Shown: positions 40,001 to 51,507 of the stretch, piece by piece
Layout of the letters: every line of letters starts with the position of its first letter
Numbering within the stretch: position 1 is the first letter of the stretch
NCBI GenBank assembly: GCA_963971225.1
Contig: OZ020268.1
Location: forward strand, 12,563,032 to 12,627,031
Length of the DNA stretch: 64,000 nucleotides
From: Melieria omissa
Lineage: Eukaryota > Arthropoda > Insecta > Diptera > Ulidiidae
Direction of reading: 5' to 3'
Program-made: the position numbers and the translations under genes
Notes under the pieces: generated by a model
Seen by the model: only the letters and a program-made list of their open reading frames with translations
Database searches by the model: none
Told to the model about the DNA's origin: nothing

Positions 40001-40610
40001 CCAGTGGCGGGCGGTGCTGCCGCGCTGGCACTGGGCAAAACTGGAACCTCGGCTGGAGTGTAGAATTTAGGCGGCTCCGGCGGCGGTACACTGTTGTCCA
40101 AGGTATTTGTTGCCTGCTGCTGATGTTGTTGTTGTGCCGCACTTAGAGCGTCGGCAAAACCGTCGCCCACGGACGATGGAGGATAATAATAGGGTGAGTT
40201 ATGCTGCTGCTGTGGCTGCTGTTGTTGCTCATAAAACTGCGCTGTCTGCGGCGATTGTTGTTGTAGATAAGACGGCTGTATTTCCAACTGAGGCGTAAAA
40301 TTTGCGTTCGTGTCGCCAGCGGCTCCGGTGTCGGGCGTACGTTCACGACTTGTGCTGCCCGAGTAAATGCGTTTCGAGAATGTCGATAGGACGCTGGACG
40401 CTACAGAAGGCAGTGCCGACAGCGAAGAAGCCGCCTGGCTCAGAATCGAATCAGCTTGCGTATTGTGCTGTTCCCAAAGTAGATTCGCATTAGGATCGTT
40501 GTGTGGTGGTGCCTGCAGATCCTCGCTAGTGGTGTTCAGATTGATTTCATCCAAGGTTTCGCTATCGACATCGGATGCACTACTGCCGACAGTCACAAGA
40601 GATTTTGTTT
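34015..40610 (-). CDS. PAPLA1: PAPLA1, DDHD-type phosphatidic acid phospholipase A1 (5' exon missing)
   Basis: Nine coding exons in transcript order: 40610-36568, 36504-36378, 36316-35991, 35904-35754, 35691-35273, 35210-35027, 34935-34589, 34524-34229, 34156-34015. Phases agree and give 2011 residues; the start exon lies further right. The 4-kb first exon is low-complexity, rich in Pro, Ala, Gln and Ser. Next comes a WWE-like segment (KHWFFKRPT...[13 protein letters not shown]), then the lipase core with [10 protein letters not shown] and AGHSLGSL (catalytic Ser codon 35345-35347), then the DDHD domain from [17 protein letters not shown] to RIDHVLQE and [15 protein letters not shown]. No SAM domain was seen, unlike mammalian SEC23IP and DDHD2. 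The enzyme removes an acyl chain from phosphatidic acid at early secretory membranes. The third donor (GTGCGT) is the least certain. Confidence 0.95.
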
Positions 40611-40993
40611 CTAAAAATAAATACAAAAATTTACATAATTTGATTTGATTGAAATCCGATTTTGATACAATTAAATATTAGTTTTGCAAAGTTATTAAGC
40701 AGAAAAAATTTCGAATTGACAAAGTTCTGATTGAATGGGATACGTAAGGTTGTGCGTTGTGTTTGATTCGATAGATTACCATAAGAATCAGGGACACTAA
40801 AACCCTATAAGAAATGGAGATATAGTTTACCGACTTTAGTTTCTGTCCGTTTAATGTTTTAGACAAAGTTGTGATTGAATGGCGTGGAAACAGATGCCAA
40901 CATGAATAAGGAGCACAAGTAATTCATAGGAAATGTAAGCATAGCTTACCGACCTGTGTTATGTTTTCAACTTTCTACAGTTTCAAGCCGATT
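40611..40993 (-). other. PAPLA1: PAPLA1 5' intron
   Basis: Begins, in transcript sense, with a T-rich acceptor ending TTTTTAG before the large exon. No upstream coding exon was found here or with confidence further right. Confidence 0.5.
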
Positions 40994-43355
40994 TTAACCC
41001 TTTCGCTATTTTGTTGCCATATGGCACATTGCTACTTTGTGGACCTCTGAACTCTCTGTGGTTTCAAGAATACATTTTTTGTTGGTCCTTAGAATAGTTT
41101 GACGTTTTAGGAAAAATACAAAATTAAAAGACTGATTATTAAAGTTTAAAGAAGAAAGGTATACATGTTTTTTTAATGGTATATCTTGACATAGTAAAGG
41201 AAAAAGAAGCAGAAAACTTAAGATAACTTTTTAATTTGACGTTTTCTTTCAATTTACATACTTGTTTTTTTAATTCTGGCTGAAAATAATGAAGATATAT
41301 TCAAATTTTTGTTATGCGTGAAAAGTTGTATGTTCAAGTAATTTTTACAGCCACAACGATGTGGTTGCTCTCATAGAAAAACACTGCTGATTGGGAAGCT
41401 CTTTTATGAAAAACATTAAGCGAGCTCAGTTCATAAGTATCGAGTCGCCATTGCTATTAAGGCAGGTTCTCATTTTGTGGAAAAAAAAACAATTTTTTTT
41501 TGCCTTATCGTGTAGATATATGTTCCAAATGTGCCCAAATGTGCTCCAGAAATTTCAGATCAAAATCTGAAAAATTACAAAAGTTACAGGCCATTACATA
41601 GAGCAGTGTAGAGCACCGGCCAAGCGCGCTTTAAACTTTAAACGCGTTGTGTGTTCAGCGTTGTATCTTTAACCGTTTTCTCAAAAAAAATTCCAAAAAA
41701 AAATTCACTTTTTCGGATCCACAAGGTGAGAACCTGCCTTAAGTGATTCTAGAATATAGCATCTAACTTTCTTCAGTTATTATTTTCTTGTATTATCCTT
41801 ACGGAAATTTTCCATTAAAATCACTAACAGCCACTAGTAACTGAGCCAAACTTGTTGGAGGTACGGCAGCCATAAAATCAAAGTTTTAAACCTCAAAAAG
41901 TAGTCAAGTGTGCGGAAGTGTCCAGCAATGTGGACTACAGAATTGCTCCATTAAGTCGTCACGCACGCACGTCAGACGTAAGTACTGCATAATCGGCTCG
42001 AAAGATGTTACAATGTAACGTGCGTGCGTAACGTGATCGGGAGCCCGTGTAGGCAATCGGCTGCGTCAGCTGTCAAGTGCACAGCACATTTAGTATTCTG
42101 CACCCCGTGCACAGAGAATCGCTGCTGCGATTGCGCCAACTGATAGAGCGCCATTTGAAATTTCGAACGTGCTAACGCAACAATAGAAAAAATGTCCTGC
42201 ATACTAAGCGACAGAATCGCACGGCAAAGTGCCAACGAACGCGTTTATTGTGCACGCTTCGCATGGGAGCCAAGGTTCCGCAGCATTACGATCCCATCCA
42301 ATATCCATCAGTTATGAATGCTTTTCTAGGCGATTAGAATAAACAATCGCTAATGCGATTACGTCTTCTCAAACACCATTCGATTTATTGTATGCAGTGC
42401 GCATCATCCATACACATGAGCGCAGCTGATAATAAATTTCTCACTGGTTTTGTTTGCATTTGTGGACAGACATTGAAAATCCGTAAACCACAAATGGGTA
42501 ATAAAAGTTGATTTATAAACAAAATGCCGACATCAAAATATACATATAAACAATTTGCACGCGAAGGAAATAAGTAACGCAACTGACCACAAAAAACCAT
42601 AAAAACCAGGTACAGAAATGGTAAAATTTTGGAAAGTGCGCATTAAAAGTAAAATTTAAATTCCGGCCACACCAAACGGATACAAAATCATTGGCGCAGT
42701 TTAGCACAGTTCAGTGCGGTTCACTTTGCGCCAATGCAAAAAAGGCAACAAAAGAGCGGCGTGCAAAAAGCAGCAACCAAAACAGAAAGCAGAAGAACAA
42801 TACGAACGACGTTTGACGCAAACTTGTTCGGCAGCAATTAAAATTATTATTGCGGCCAATAAATAAAAACATTTAATGTACGCGCACTCGTATTCGCACC
42901 TGCGCCCATGCACGCACACACACACACTAAGGCAGCCAGCCAGGCAGACACACGGAAATGCGGACCTGATGCAGCAGAAATGAAAAAGCTGGACATTCAC
43001 CAGTACACACGGAGCAAAATTCCTTAAAGTTTTTAGGAAACATGTATGAAATGAATATTGCTTCATTTATTACAACCAAAATTAAACAAAAAAAATTATC
43101 TTAATTGAAAGAAAACGTCAAATTAAAAAGTTATCTAAAGTTGTCTGCTTCTTCTTTCTTTACTATGTCAAGATATACCATTAAAAAACGTGTATACTTC
43201 TCTTCTTTAATATTCAGTTTATTAATTTCGAATTTTTCCTAAATCTTCAAACTATTATAAGGACCAACAAAAAATTTATTCTTGGAACCACAGAGGGTTC
43301 AGACGTCCACAAAATAGTAATGTGCCATATGGCAACAAAATAGCGAAAGGGTTCA
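40994..43355. mobile_element. Paired inverted copies of a TTAACCC-ended repeat, about 300-bp arms
   Basis: About 300 bases from 40994 (TTAACCCTTTCGCTATTTTG) recur in reverse complement ending at 43355 (CAAAATAGCGAAAGGGTTCA). Both arms share CCATATGGCACATT, a GTTGGTCCTTA word and a GACGTTTTCTTTCAATT end. They could be the terminal repeats of one 2.36-kb element, or two head-to-head copies of a shorter one. The left end has TTAA; the right has decayed to TTCA. The 1.75-kb interior shows no transposase and carries another insertion (41457-41742). Confidence 0.75.
41457..41742. mobile_element. 286-bp TTAA MITE nested between the inverted arms
   Basis: Begins TTAAGGCAGGTTCTCA and ends TGAGAACCTGCCTTAA: inverted ends flanked by TTAA on both sides. 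The match extends to TTGTGGA / TCCACAA with one mismatch. No coding capacity. Termini differ from the TTAACCC family but target the same tetranucleotide. Confidence 0.88.
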
Positions 43356-46300
43356 TGTTTTCATCTTCGCTGTCGAAATTCCACCCAACTCTCTTAGACG
43401 CTTTTCTCTCAGTGTATTTGTAATAATTTCATGGGAGCAGCTTTCAATTAATTGACAGCTCATAAAGTGCGCGCCAGTTGTTTTTTTGTTGTGCTTCTTC
43501 TGCCTTCGCGCTTGCTTCACGGATATTCTGACACTGCACTGCAGATTAGCAGACTATAAGGCACCTGTCCCTCAACAACAACAACAATAACAGCGTTCAT
43601 CTCTTTGCCCCGCGAGGGGCATGAAGAGTTCAAATGATGCTGTCGAGACGGAAAATGCCATGCAACTCATAACGCAGAGCTTAGCTTAAGGCAAATTACT
43701 ACATTGAGCCACAACGTAGACGTTTCACTTATAGCTGGAGCTATAAGTAATACTTATGCAATCCATAAGGCCACCAGTTGTCTATTTAAATCAAACAATT
43801 AATTGCTCAACTAAAAAGTTTTCATTTATAAACTGCAACTAAAGGGGCAAATTATGCAAATTCAAATGAATGGAAAATTAATAAGTAAAAGGCAAAAAAA
43901 TGCTAATTGCGACAATAATAATTGTAGGGATGTTTGATTTGTTCGAAATTTGCATGAAAATAAGGAAAACTTGTTCCTTAATTAATTTCTTATAAATAGT
44001 TTTTCATACAAACTAATCCAAATTAAGGTTCACTGCATTTGTTCCGATGTCTTAAAGTGGTGAAAATCTACAAAAATCCTCGATTTCAATATTCTGAACC
44101 AGCACAAGGCCCAGACCATAATGCTTGGCTTAGTTCGTTGAACGCATTTATGACTCACTGTTTAAGCCTGGGTAGCAAGTTTAGTCAGCCCTACAGCGAC
44201 AAAGACTAAAAAGACCTCAAGGACTCACATGTAACAAGAAGCATTTGTAACCACTTTTCATAACTATTTACTTCAGTATTTACTGCAGTACTGACAGACC
44301 AGATTATTGCAGTCGTTTTCTTCCAGTGTAAGCCCACCTTTAGCAGCACCAATATTAATGTCCAAGCCCTTGCAAAAAAATCAGCAAAACGCCAGGCAAG
44401 TGCCCAACTAACCCAGATGTCAAGTACGCCAGCTGAAACATAAATATGCCAAGCAGCGCACTAGTGCAACCACATTCATAATTTGCACATTGCATGCGCA
44501 TGCGTACAAAAACGTGCTGCACGTCAGTGGCACTCAAACTTTTCTCAATGACTCCACAAATATTTTCAATTAATTCAAAGATTCAATTAAGACCCGGCTT
44601 TCCTAAAGTGCAGGCGAATTCGTACACGGAATGAAGAAGAGATCAGCAGTTTTATGCCGCTTTTAAACAGTGAGTTGGGGCTTTTTCAATAGGCAACTCT
44701 GCTATTAAAAGTTTTTGTTTTCTGCAAAAAATTTGTGTAATTTGGTATATAAACGACAAGAACTCGAAGCAGGATCCAAGGGAACTTTTCAACGCACTAA
44801 ACCGCCCAGTCATAGCGGCGACTCTCCCGAATCGATCGAAGAATCTGCCAATAAAATGAGCCCCAGGTGTGAATGACATAATGTTGTGGGCCAGAAAACG
44901 CGGACGTAGTCCCTTAGAACGTGTCATGCTTATATAAAGAATATTTATATATATCTGTGGCATTTTGACAAACCAACCTAAGTTTAATTTTCAAAATGTT
45001 CAGGAGAGCGAAAAAACGGATAAGGTGCAGACTAAATTTCATACAACTCGAGAAAAGTTTAAATTATACACGTTATATCTCTGTAACTAAATGTCATAGA
45101 AACAAACTGATTATACCAAAAGAAGCGTCTTGAAATTGTTTCTTTATGATTAAAAAAATTGGAAATTTGACTTAAGTCGACTTAAGTGCTTTTGTCAAAA
45201 GTCCACAGATATTATATGACCGACATTATTAGACATTTGAGTGCCACTGGCGTAGGTGGACACACCCATTTTCAGACATGTTAGTGTACGCTTTGCAACG
45301 GTAATGCAAATGGCTTTAATTATATTCCCTTGCAGCTTGAGAATAGCTTTCATGATTATCATATTTATTGAAATTAATAAAACCGTATTATAAAAATGTG
45401 CATTTTCAAAATGTAAACAAGCAACAAGACTCACAAGAGTTTCCGTAGTCTCGGAAATGCCAAACAGCACAAAAATGAATTCTTAAAATTTCCTTATTCC
45501 GCTTATTCCTATAAGCACTTCGCAGAAGAAGAATTGCCAGCATTTTGTGATGACATTTTCGAAAACATTTACATTTTGTTATTATGTGAGCAGCAACATG
45601 AAAACGTTGGCGCAATCGCCATCGTCTGCAGACGTGAATGGCCAAATGCATTTTTGTTAACGCAGCAAAATCAGCAAATGGCATCGCAAAAAGTGGCAAA
45701 CAAAAACATACACTCACACCACAGCACTTGGCCGAAACGTGCTGCAACAGGCTCAGCACATTTTCCATGATTTATTTTGTTTATATTTTCTTTTTGGTTT
45801 TACTCGCTTTGCTGTTGCTGCTGTTTTGTTTAATTTCGTTGAAGTCACCTCGATCTTGAAACGTGATTTGAACTTAAACCACGCACATTCCGTACACAAT
45901 AGCAACAAACAACCCAGCAACAAAATCGTCATTTTCTGCAATTTCAATTGGAAAACAAAGCAGCACAAAACAACAACAGCAACAAATGGATTGAAAAAAT
46001 TCAACATAATGCAAAGTTGCCAGACCGTCAACCAATGCGTGGTTGCGACCATAAGACACAAAAATTACATGCAAAAATAATACACCAACAACATTGGGAA
46101 CAATTCAACATAAGAAAAAACCCCAGACGCAGTTCAGGTGTTGGTGGTTTATGGCGATTGGCACTTTAGAAGGAAGTCAGAGTGCCGAGCGCTGGCGCGT
46201 ACGTGAATGTTAAGTGCCCAATTAGGGGCTCCGCGCACGCGATGTTGATTATTTTAATTTTCTCAAATTGCTGACCATTTTTGGCGGAATGCGTTGAACT

Positions 46301-46514
46301 CATTCAGTGCCTGGTTTTAGGTGGGTGGGTCATGAACCGTTGGAAGGTCTGAGCAAGCAAGTGGAGTGCATTGCATGGGCAACTACCGCAGCGAGTCCAA
46401 TCAAGTGTGTTCAATGCGTATGACTTGCTTCAAGCTAATTGAATTTGAAATTGGCACAAAAACAATTTAAGCGTGAACATATTTGCATTGATACATAAGT
46501 ACATATGTACTTAT
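43356..46514. other. Gene-poor DNA
   Basis: AT-rich, with many short frames on both strands that do not resemble proteins. 45500-46160 is rich in CAACAA and CAGCAA words typical of fly introns and UTRs. No gene seen. Confidence 0.4.
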
Positions 46515-48019
46515 TAGGCATCGCAATCCCGGGATCCCGGACTTTTTCCAGTCCCGAAAATCCCGGGATTCAAATCTTTTAATCCCGGGATTTTCGGGAT
46601 TGCAAAAGATGCTTCAAAGTTCAAATGAAATAAATTTAAAAGCACAAAAACCCAATTCCTTATCTGAAGGAGGAGGGAGGGGATAGAGGGCGTCTTTTGC
46701 AAAAGGCTTATAATTATTTACTAAGCATTCAACCAGCAAGTGTTGAATCTGAAAGATGTTTTCTCTCAGCAGGGTTTATTTGCAATAAATTTCGCTCTAG
46801 ATTAGAGGGCAAAACATTTAATGCCTTAGTATTTTTAAGATCTCAGTTTTTAGTTAATCACAACGCTTAACTTTTTTATCGAAATAATCGAAGTAAAACT
46901 AAAAGTATCAGGTTTACAAGTAGAAAACCGTCGTTTTCCACTGGGTGGTGCCACCTTTGGAAATCGGTGAGAGAATTCCGATCAGAAACATCACATGGCA
47001 AGCTAAGATATCGGTTACCAACTCCACATCATCTCGCTTTTTTATTCTTATTGTCCATTTTTTGTTGGTGCGTGAAGATGTCCAAATTTGAACCGAATAA
47101 GCGTCATTTGCGGGAGATTTTGCTTTTCGCGTTTCATTCGAAAAAAATCTGCAGCTGAAGCGCGTCGAATGATTGTAGCAACTTATAGTGAGACGTGTAT
47201 CAGTGAAAGAACGTGTCGAGAATGGTTCGTGAAATTCAAAAATGGTGATTATGACGTGAAAGACAAGGATCGGCCGGGTCCCGTGAAAAAGTTTGAAGAT
47301 GCAGCTTTGGAGACTCTGTTGGATGAAGATTCTTGTCAGACGCAACAAGAACTCGCGGATTCTTTGGGTGTGACTCAGCAATCCATTTCCCTTGCTATAC
47401 GCAATAAAGCCTCAAATTATGAAAAAAACGGCGGTTTTCTACTTGTACACCCAATACTAACAAATTAACTATTTTATTTTTTTTATCAAATATGCGTATA
47501 TATGTACTTTATGATACATTTGATGCAAAGCAATAAGTTATGTTTAAGTGTCATTTTTGGATAAAACATAATGTTATCAAACTGAAGTTAAATGTCAAAT
47601 GAAAAACTTTTAAGTTAAACAAAATGTTGTCAAGGATGACTATGTTTATTTATTTGATTTAAATTTAAACTGACAATTTTGAATGTAATTGACAACTGAT
47701 TGTAAATGACAACTGGATTTTGGTGATGTGCCGCGCACAACCAACCACTTCGACGACTCAACACCGACTGCCTCCCTTTCCGCCTTACAATGTGATTAAA
47801 TTCAAGATAAAAAATCTTAAAACTACCCCAAATGTGATTAAACTGTGTCCATTTTTATGGTAAATATATTATAAACAAGTATTTATGCAATTTGGTAAAA
47901 TTGTTTTATTTAAAAAATTTGTTATTTGAATCCCGGGATTAAATCCCGGGATCCCGGGATTTGACTTTTCAATCCCGAAAATCCCGGGATCGCAAAATGG
48001 CACAAAATTGCGATCCCTA
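46515..48019 (+). mobile_element. hAT element remnant carrying a nested mariner
   Basis: An exact 8-bp duplication GTACTTAT flanks it (46507-46514 and 48020-48027). Ends TAGGCATCGCAAT and ATTGCGATCCCTA form the terminal repeats, with inner tracts of CCCGGGATCCCGG and TTTTCGGGATT at both ends. The plus-strand frame 46712-46870 encodes the hAT dimerisation tail: NYLLSIQPASVESERCF, then ICNKFRSRLEGKTFNALVFL and a stop. The rest of the transposase is gone. The 547-bp mariner at 46908-47454 interrupts it just after that stop. Confidence 0.93.
46908..47454 (+). mobile_element. Mos1-like mariner deletion derivative inside hAT
   Basis: Terminal repeats TCAGGTTTACAAGTAG (left) and CTACTTGTACACCCAA (right) are flanked by TA (46906-46907, 47455-47456). 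A transposase N-terminus starts at the ATG 47078 (MSKFEPNKRHLREILLFAFH), shifts frame near 47145, then continues with RRMIVATYSETCISERTCRE, WFVKFKNGDYDVKD and LADSLGVTQQSIS, the paired helix-turn-helix DNA-binding region. The catalytic domain is deleted. The family resembles the mauritiana group. Confidence 0.93.
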
Positions 48020-48027
48020 GTACTTAT

Positions 48028-48369
48028 ATATGACCCCCGTCAGAGTAAAGCTAGACTCTTTCAGACATCTCATGATTGCGGCAGCTGCCGAAATATATTA
48101 ATTCATTTAAAAGAAAAAACGAAAGAATGGAATTCTTTGAAGTATGAACCCAAAATAGGTAGGTATTCTGGTTTGTGATCAAACTACTGAGATAATAAGG
48201 ACTGATTGCGAGAAAGAAAGAAGTGAAGTTGAGAGAGGTTAGCAATCAACCCAATCAGTTAAGTGATTAAATTACTTTTAGTATGCATCACCAAAAGCGA
48301 AGAAGACCAAAGCGGATCAAATTAGAAACACGTTAGTAATGAAGCTATAGAAATACCAGCTAGAAGATG
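48028..48369. other. Spacer, no gene seen
   Basis: AT-rich spacer between the hAT element and the next MITE. A scrap like the downstream minisatellite unit occurs near 48340. Confidence 0.4.
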
Positions 48370-48614
48370 TTAACGCTTTCGGGACGGAGTTTAATTTTGG
48401 AAACTAAAATACTCTTGGTGGAAATGGTCCCATGCTATGAAAATTTGGGCTACAAAATTATGTTGCATACTAACAATTTCTGAAATCATGCTTTTATCCG
48501 GAGACATATAATTCGAATAACTCTTTTTCTTGGGTCATAAAATCTGAATAATTATTTTGAGGAGCCTAAAAAACTTGCTGGGACGTATTATCCCAGTAGT
48601 CTCGAAAGAGTTAA
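48370..48614. mobile_element. 245-bp TTAA MITE, copy 2
   Basis: Same family and same length as 25413-25657. It starts TTAACGCTTTCGGGACGG and ends GTCTCGAAAGAGTTAA, and shares ACTTGCTGGGACGTATTATC near the right end. TTAA lies at both ends. The two copies differ by many substitutions, so both are old. Confidence 0.85.
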
Positions 48615-49119
48615 CCCATTTTCGCGGTTTTTGCGAAAAAAATTATCATTCAAGTAAAATCGATATATATGCTATCAGTTATTCTTAAAAAACTTATTTT
48701 ATATAATTTCATTTTAATTTAAATTCATTTGTCGACGTGGCGCCAACGTTGCGAAGGCGCACCACAAATTCGAGACTTATCTAGAACACGCATAATGACA
48801 CCCAGATAATTCACAAACCCATTTTATTTTTTCTTTGCCTTTATGTGAACGTATTTTCATGTCGACCAAAAAAAGAATTAACGTTTGACAGTTTTCAAAA
48901 TTTCAAAATTTCAAATTCAAAATTTGTCTGACAAACATGTGTCTACATATACAAGTGTGTGTGTCAGTGTGTGTTTTGTAGGTGGTTGAGATATGGAGGG
49001 AAGAAAGCCTAAGGATATACCTTCCGAACAAAAAAAAATTTATCGCAATACCTCACACACACTGCACATACGAATTTTTTAAATAGTAACGTTGCGTATA
49101 CGCAACAGAGGAAGGAAAT
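48615..49119. other. Spacer, no gene seen
   Basis: AT-rich, with repeated TTTCAAAATTTC near 48895 and a short GT tract. No gene signal. Confidence 0.4.
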
Positions 49120-50000
49120 GGGTTAAGGAAACCCAGCAAGAAAATCTATAAAAAGCAACGGAAAAATGTATAGGATGTCTAAAAGAGAATTTATAGAAAG
49201 AGAATCTATAGAAATACCAAAAAAGAGGATCTATTAGAAAAGCAGCAAGAAGATCTATAGAAAGACCAGCGGGAAAATTGGTAAAAAGCCCAGCAAAAGA
49301 AATATAAATAGAAAGACAAGCAAAGAGATTTATAGAATTTATGAGAAGTCCAGAAGAAAGATCTATAAGAAGACCTTAAATTATGAGGGCAAAAGACAAG
49401 AAAAATCATGTGTTTAAGACAACTTCCAAACCACGTCACTGCTGCTTTTCAAATAGATCCTCTTTTTGGTTTTCCTATAGATTCTCTTGTAAGTCTTCTT
49501 ATAGATTTATCTTGTCTTTCTACAGATCTTCTTGCTGGTCTTCTGATAGTGAAAAGGTCTATAGAAAGACCAGCGGGAAGATCGGTAGAAAGCCCAGCAA
49601 GAAGATCTAAAGAAAGACAAGCAGAAAGATTTGTGGCATTTATGAGAAGTCCAGCAGAAAGATCTATAAGAAGACCTTTAATTATGCGGGCAAAAGACAA
49701 GAAAAATCATGTGTTTGAGACAACTTCCAAACCACGTCACTGCTGCTTTTCTAATAGATCCTCTTTCTGGTATTCCTATAGATCCTCTTGTAAGTCTTCT
49801 TATAGATTTATCTTGTCTTTCTATAGATCTTCTTGCTGGGCTTTCTACCGATCTTCCCGCTGGTCTTTCTATAGACCTTTTCACTATCAGAAGACCAGCG
49901 GAAAGATCGGTAGAAAGCCCAGCAAGAAGATCTATAGAAAGACAAGCAGACAGATTTGTGGCATTTACGAGGAAGATCGATAAGAAGACCTCAAGGGCGA
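49120..50000. repeat. Minisatellite, about 24-bp unit, in about 300-bp higher-order blocks
   Basis: Units like AGAAAGACCAGCAAGAAGAT recur throughout, in both orientations. Two blocks, about 49381-49680 and 49681-49985, are near copies: each opens GGGCAAAAGACAAGAAAAAT, passes through inverted units (ATCTTCTTGCTGG) and returns to direct units. The region before 49381 resembles the second half of a block. Short frames through it translate to LSxDLLAG-like repeats, which I regard as chance. A degraded patch of the same unit lies at 53727-53840. Confidence 0.88.
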
Positions 50001-51402
50001 AAAACAAGAAAAATCATGCAGTAAGACAACTTCCGAATCACGTCAAAACTTCCCAAACAAATAGCTGAAGAACATTTCAAATATTTAATGAAAAATTAGT
50101 GAAATAATGACTGAATGGCACCACTTGTTCTTGTCCACTTTTCCGTTTCCTACCATATTTTCATATCATTAAACAGAACTAAGTTTTACAAATATTAAAT
50201 ATCCACTTTGACGCATATTTCAGCGTAAACTTACATCATCCGCTTAGCTATATCTCTGTACTTGACTCATTATTAAAATATTTATTACTCATACTTGAAC
50301 AACAACTAAATTCTTGGCAACACACACGACTGTTTTCCATTGATAAAAGTCTTACAATACATTTTCAAAGTGCTAAAAGCTGTTCAAGTTCAGCAACGAA
50401 GAAGAAGAAGACGATGTCAACGACAAACTGAAAAACCTCGATTCAGCATTTATTTTGCTGTTGATTACAGCTCCAATGTTTACGTTTCAAATATACGTTG
50501 CGTTGCGCTGGCAAACTGCAAATATTTACAACAATTAAAATCGGCCCAATATTTGTTGCACACAAACAAAGGATCACAAAATTGCACACACACTGCAAAA
50601 TAATAGCAACTCGTTCATTTGAAAATTTAAAACACAAACGCCTATCTAAGCATATACAGCACAAACTTCAAAGCACATAAGTAAAACAATAAAAGTTTAC
50701 ATAATTTGCGCACAAGTGAGGCGTTCAAAGAATTTCCAGCCAGCAATGGTTACACGTTCAGTCTGGCAGTCACTCAGCCAAGTCATCAAAATTTCCTAAA
50801 AACCTATGAACCGACTCGAGTTTACATTGCAATACAAACGAACTGCCGACTTTGCGTTTTTTGGAGGTGTTGGCGCTTCAGTGACGCAACGTTGCAATGT
50901 AGAACAGACGAAAAACATAGCTAAAGTTTGGGCTGCTCCCTAAAATGTAATGAGTCCATTGTGAAGTGCCGCTGGAAAATACGCGACTTGTTTGCACAAC
51001 ATAAAATACATAAAACTAAATATTTCATTGGTTTGACAAGTAACTACTTAAGTGACATACGACAGTGGTGAGTAAAGCTGCAACAAAATGGACTGATGCC
51101 CTTTAGGTGGCGTGGCTAAGCGTTGGAGTTGCACAATTCTGCTTCTAGTGACTGCGCAGAACTTCAAGCTCTGATGTCATACTTCAAAAACAAATAAAAC
51201 AACAACAAAATTGAAAGCAGAAACGCAGAGTTCAAAAAAATATACATTTCTTATACTATGTAGTTCTTGTTGTTGTATGGATTGTGGCCGCCTTAGTTTC
51301 AGAAATTCCAGTTGCCTGTTGCCTCGGTCACGCGTAAATACCCTTTTACGCTAAACATTATAATTTAGCGAGCCCACTGAACGCGCGCGCTCATCACAGC
51401 CG
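50001..51402. other. Gene-poor DNA
   Basis: No convincing coding region. 50395-50440 has a GAAGAAGAAG tract. Short frames occur on both strands without family resemblance. Confidence 0.4.
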
Positions 51403-51507
51403 TCAGTTGTGCGGCATCGACACGCACGCAGCCACACGAAACACACACACACACACGAATCGTATCTGCAAACTGAAATCTCCGAGATGTACGCAACACC
51501 ACAGCAG
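51403..51507 (+). promoter_or_regulatory. Candidate initiator and first exon of an off-window gene
   Basis: TCAGTTG at 51403-51409 matches the fly initiator and follows a CpG-rich GCGCGCGC stretch. About 100 bases on, ATG at 51487 opens MYATPQQ and ends at a strong donor CAG|GTACGT (51507/51508). This would be a 21-nt first coding exon with its partner exons far right, perhaps outside the window. There is no TATA box or clear downstream element. No protein homology is possible on seven residues. Confidence 0.25.

Noticed and set aside
49408..49983. 191-codon frame in the minisatellite
   Set aside because: It translates repeat units only, similar frames exist in other phases and on the other strand, and no promoter or splice signal supports it.
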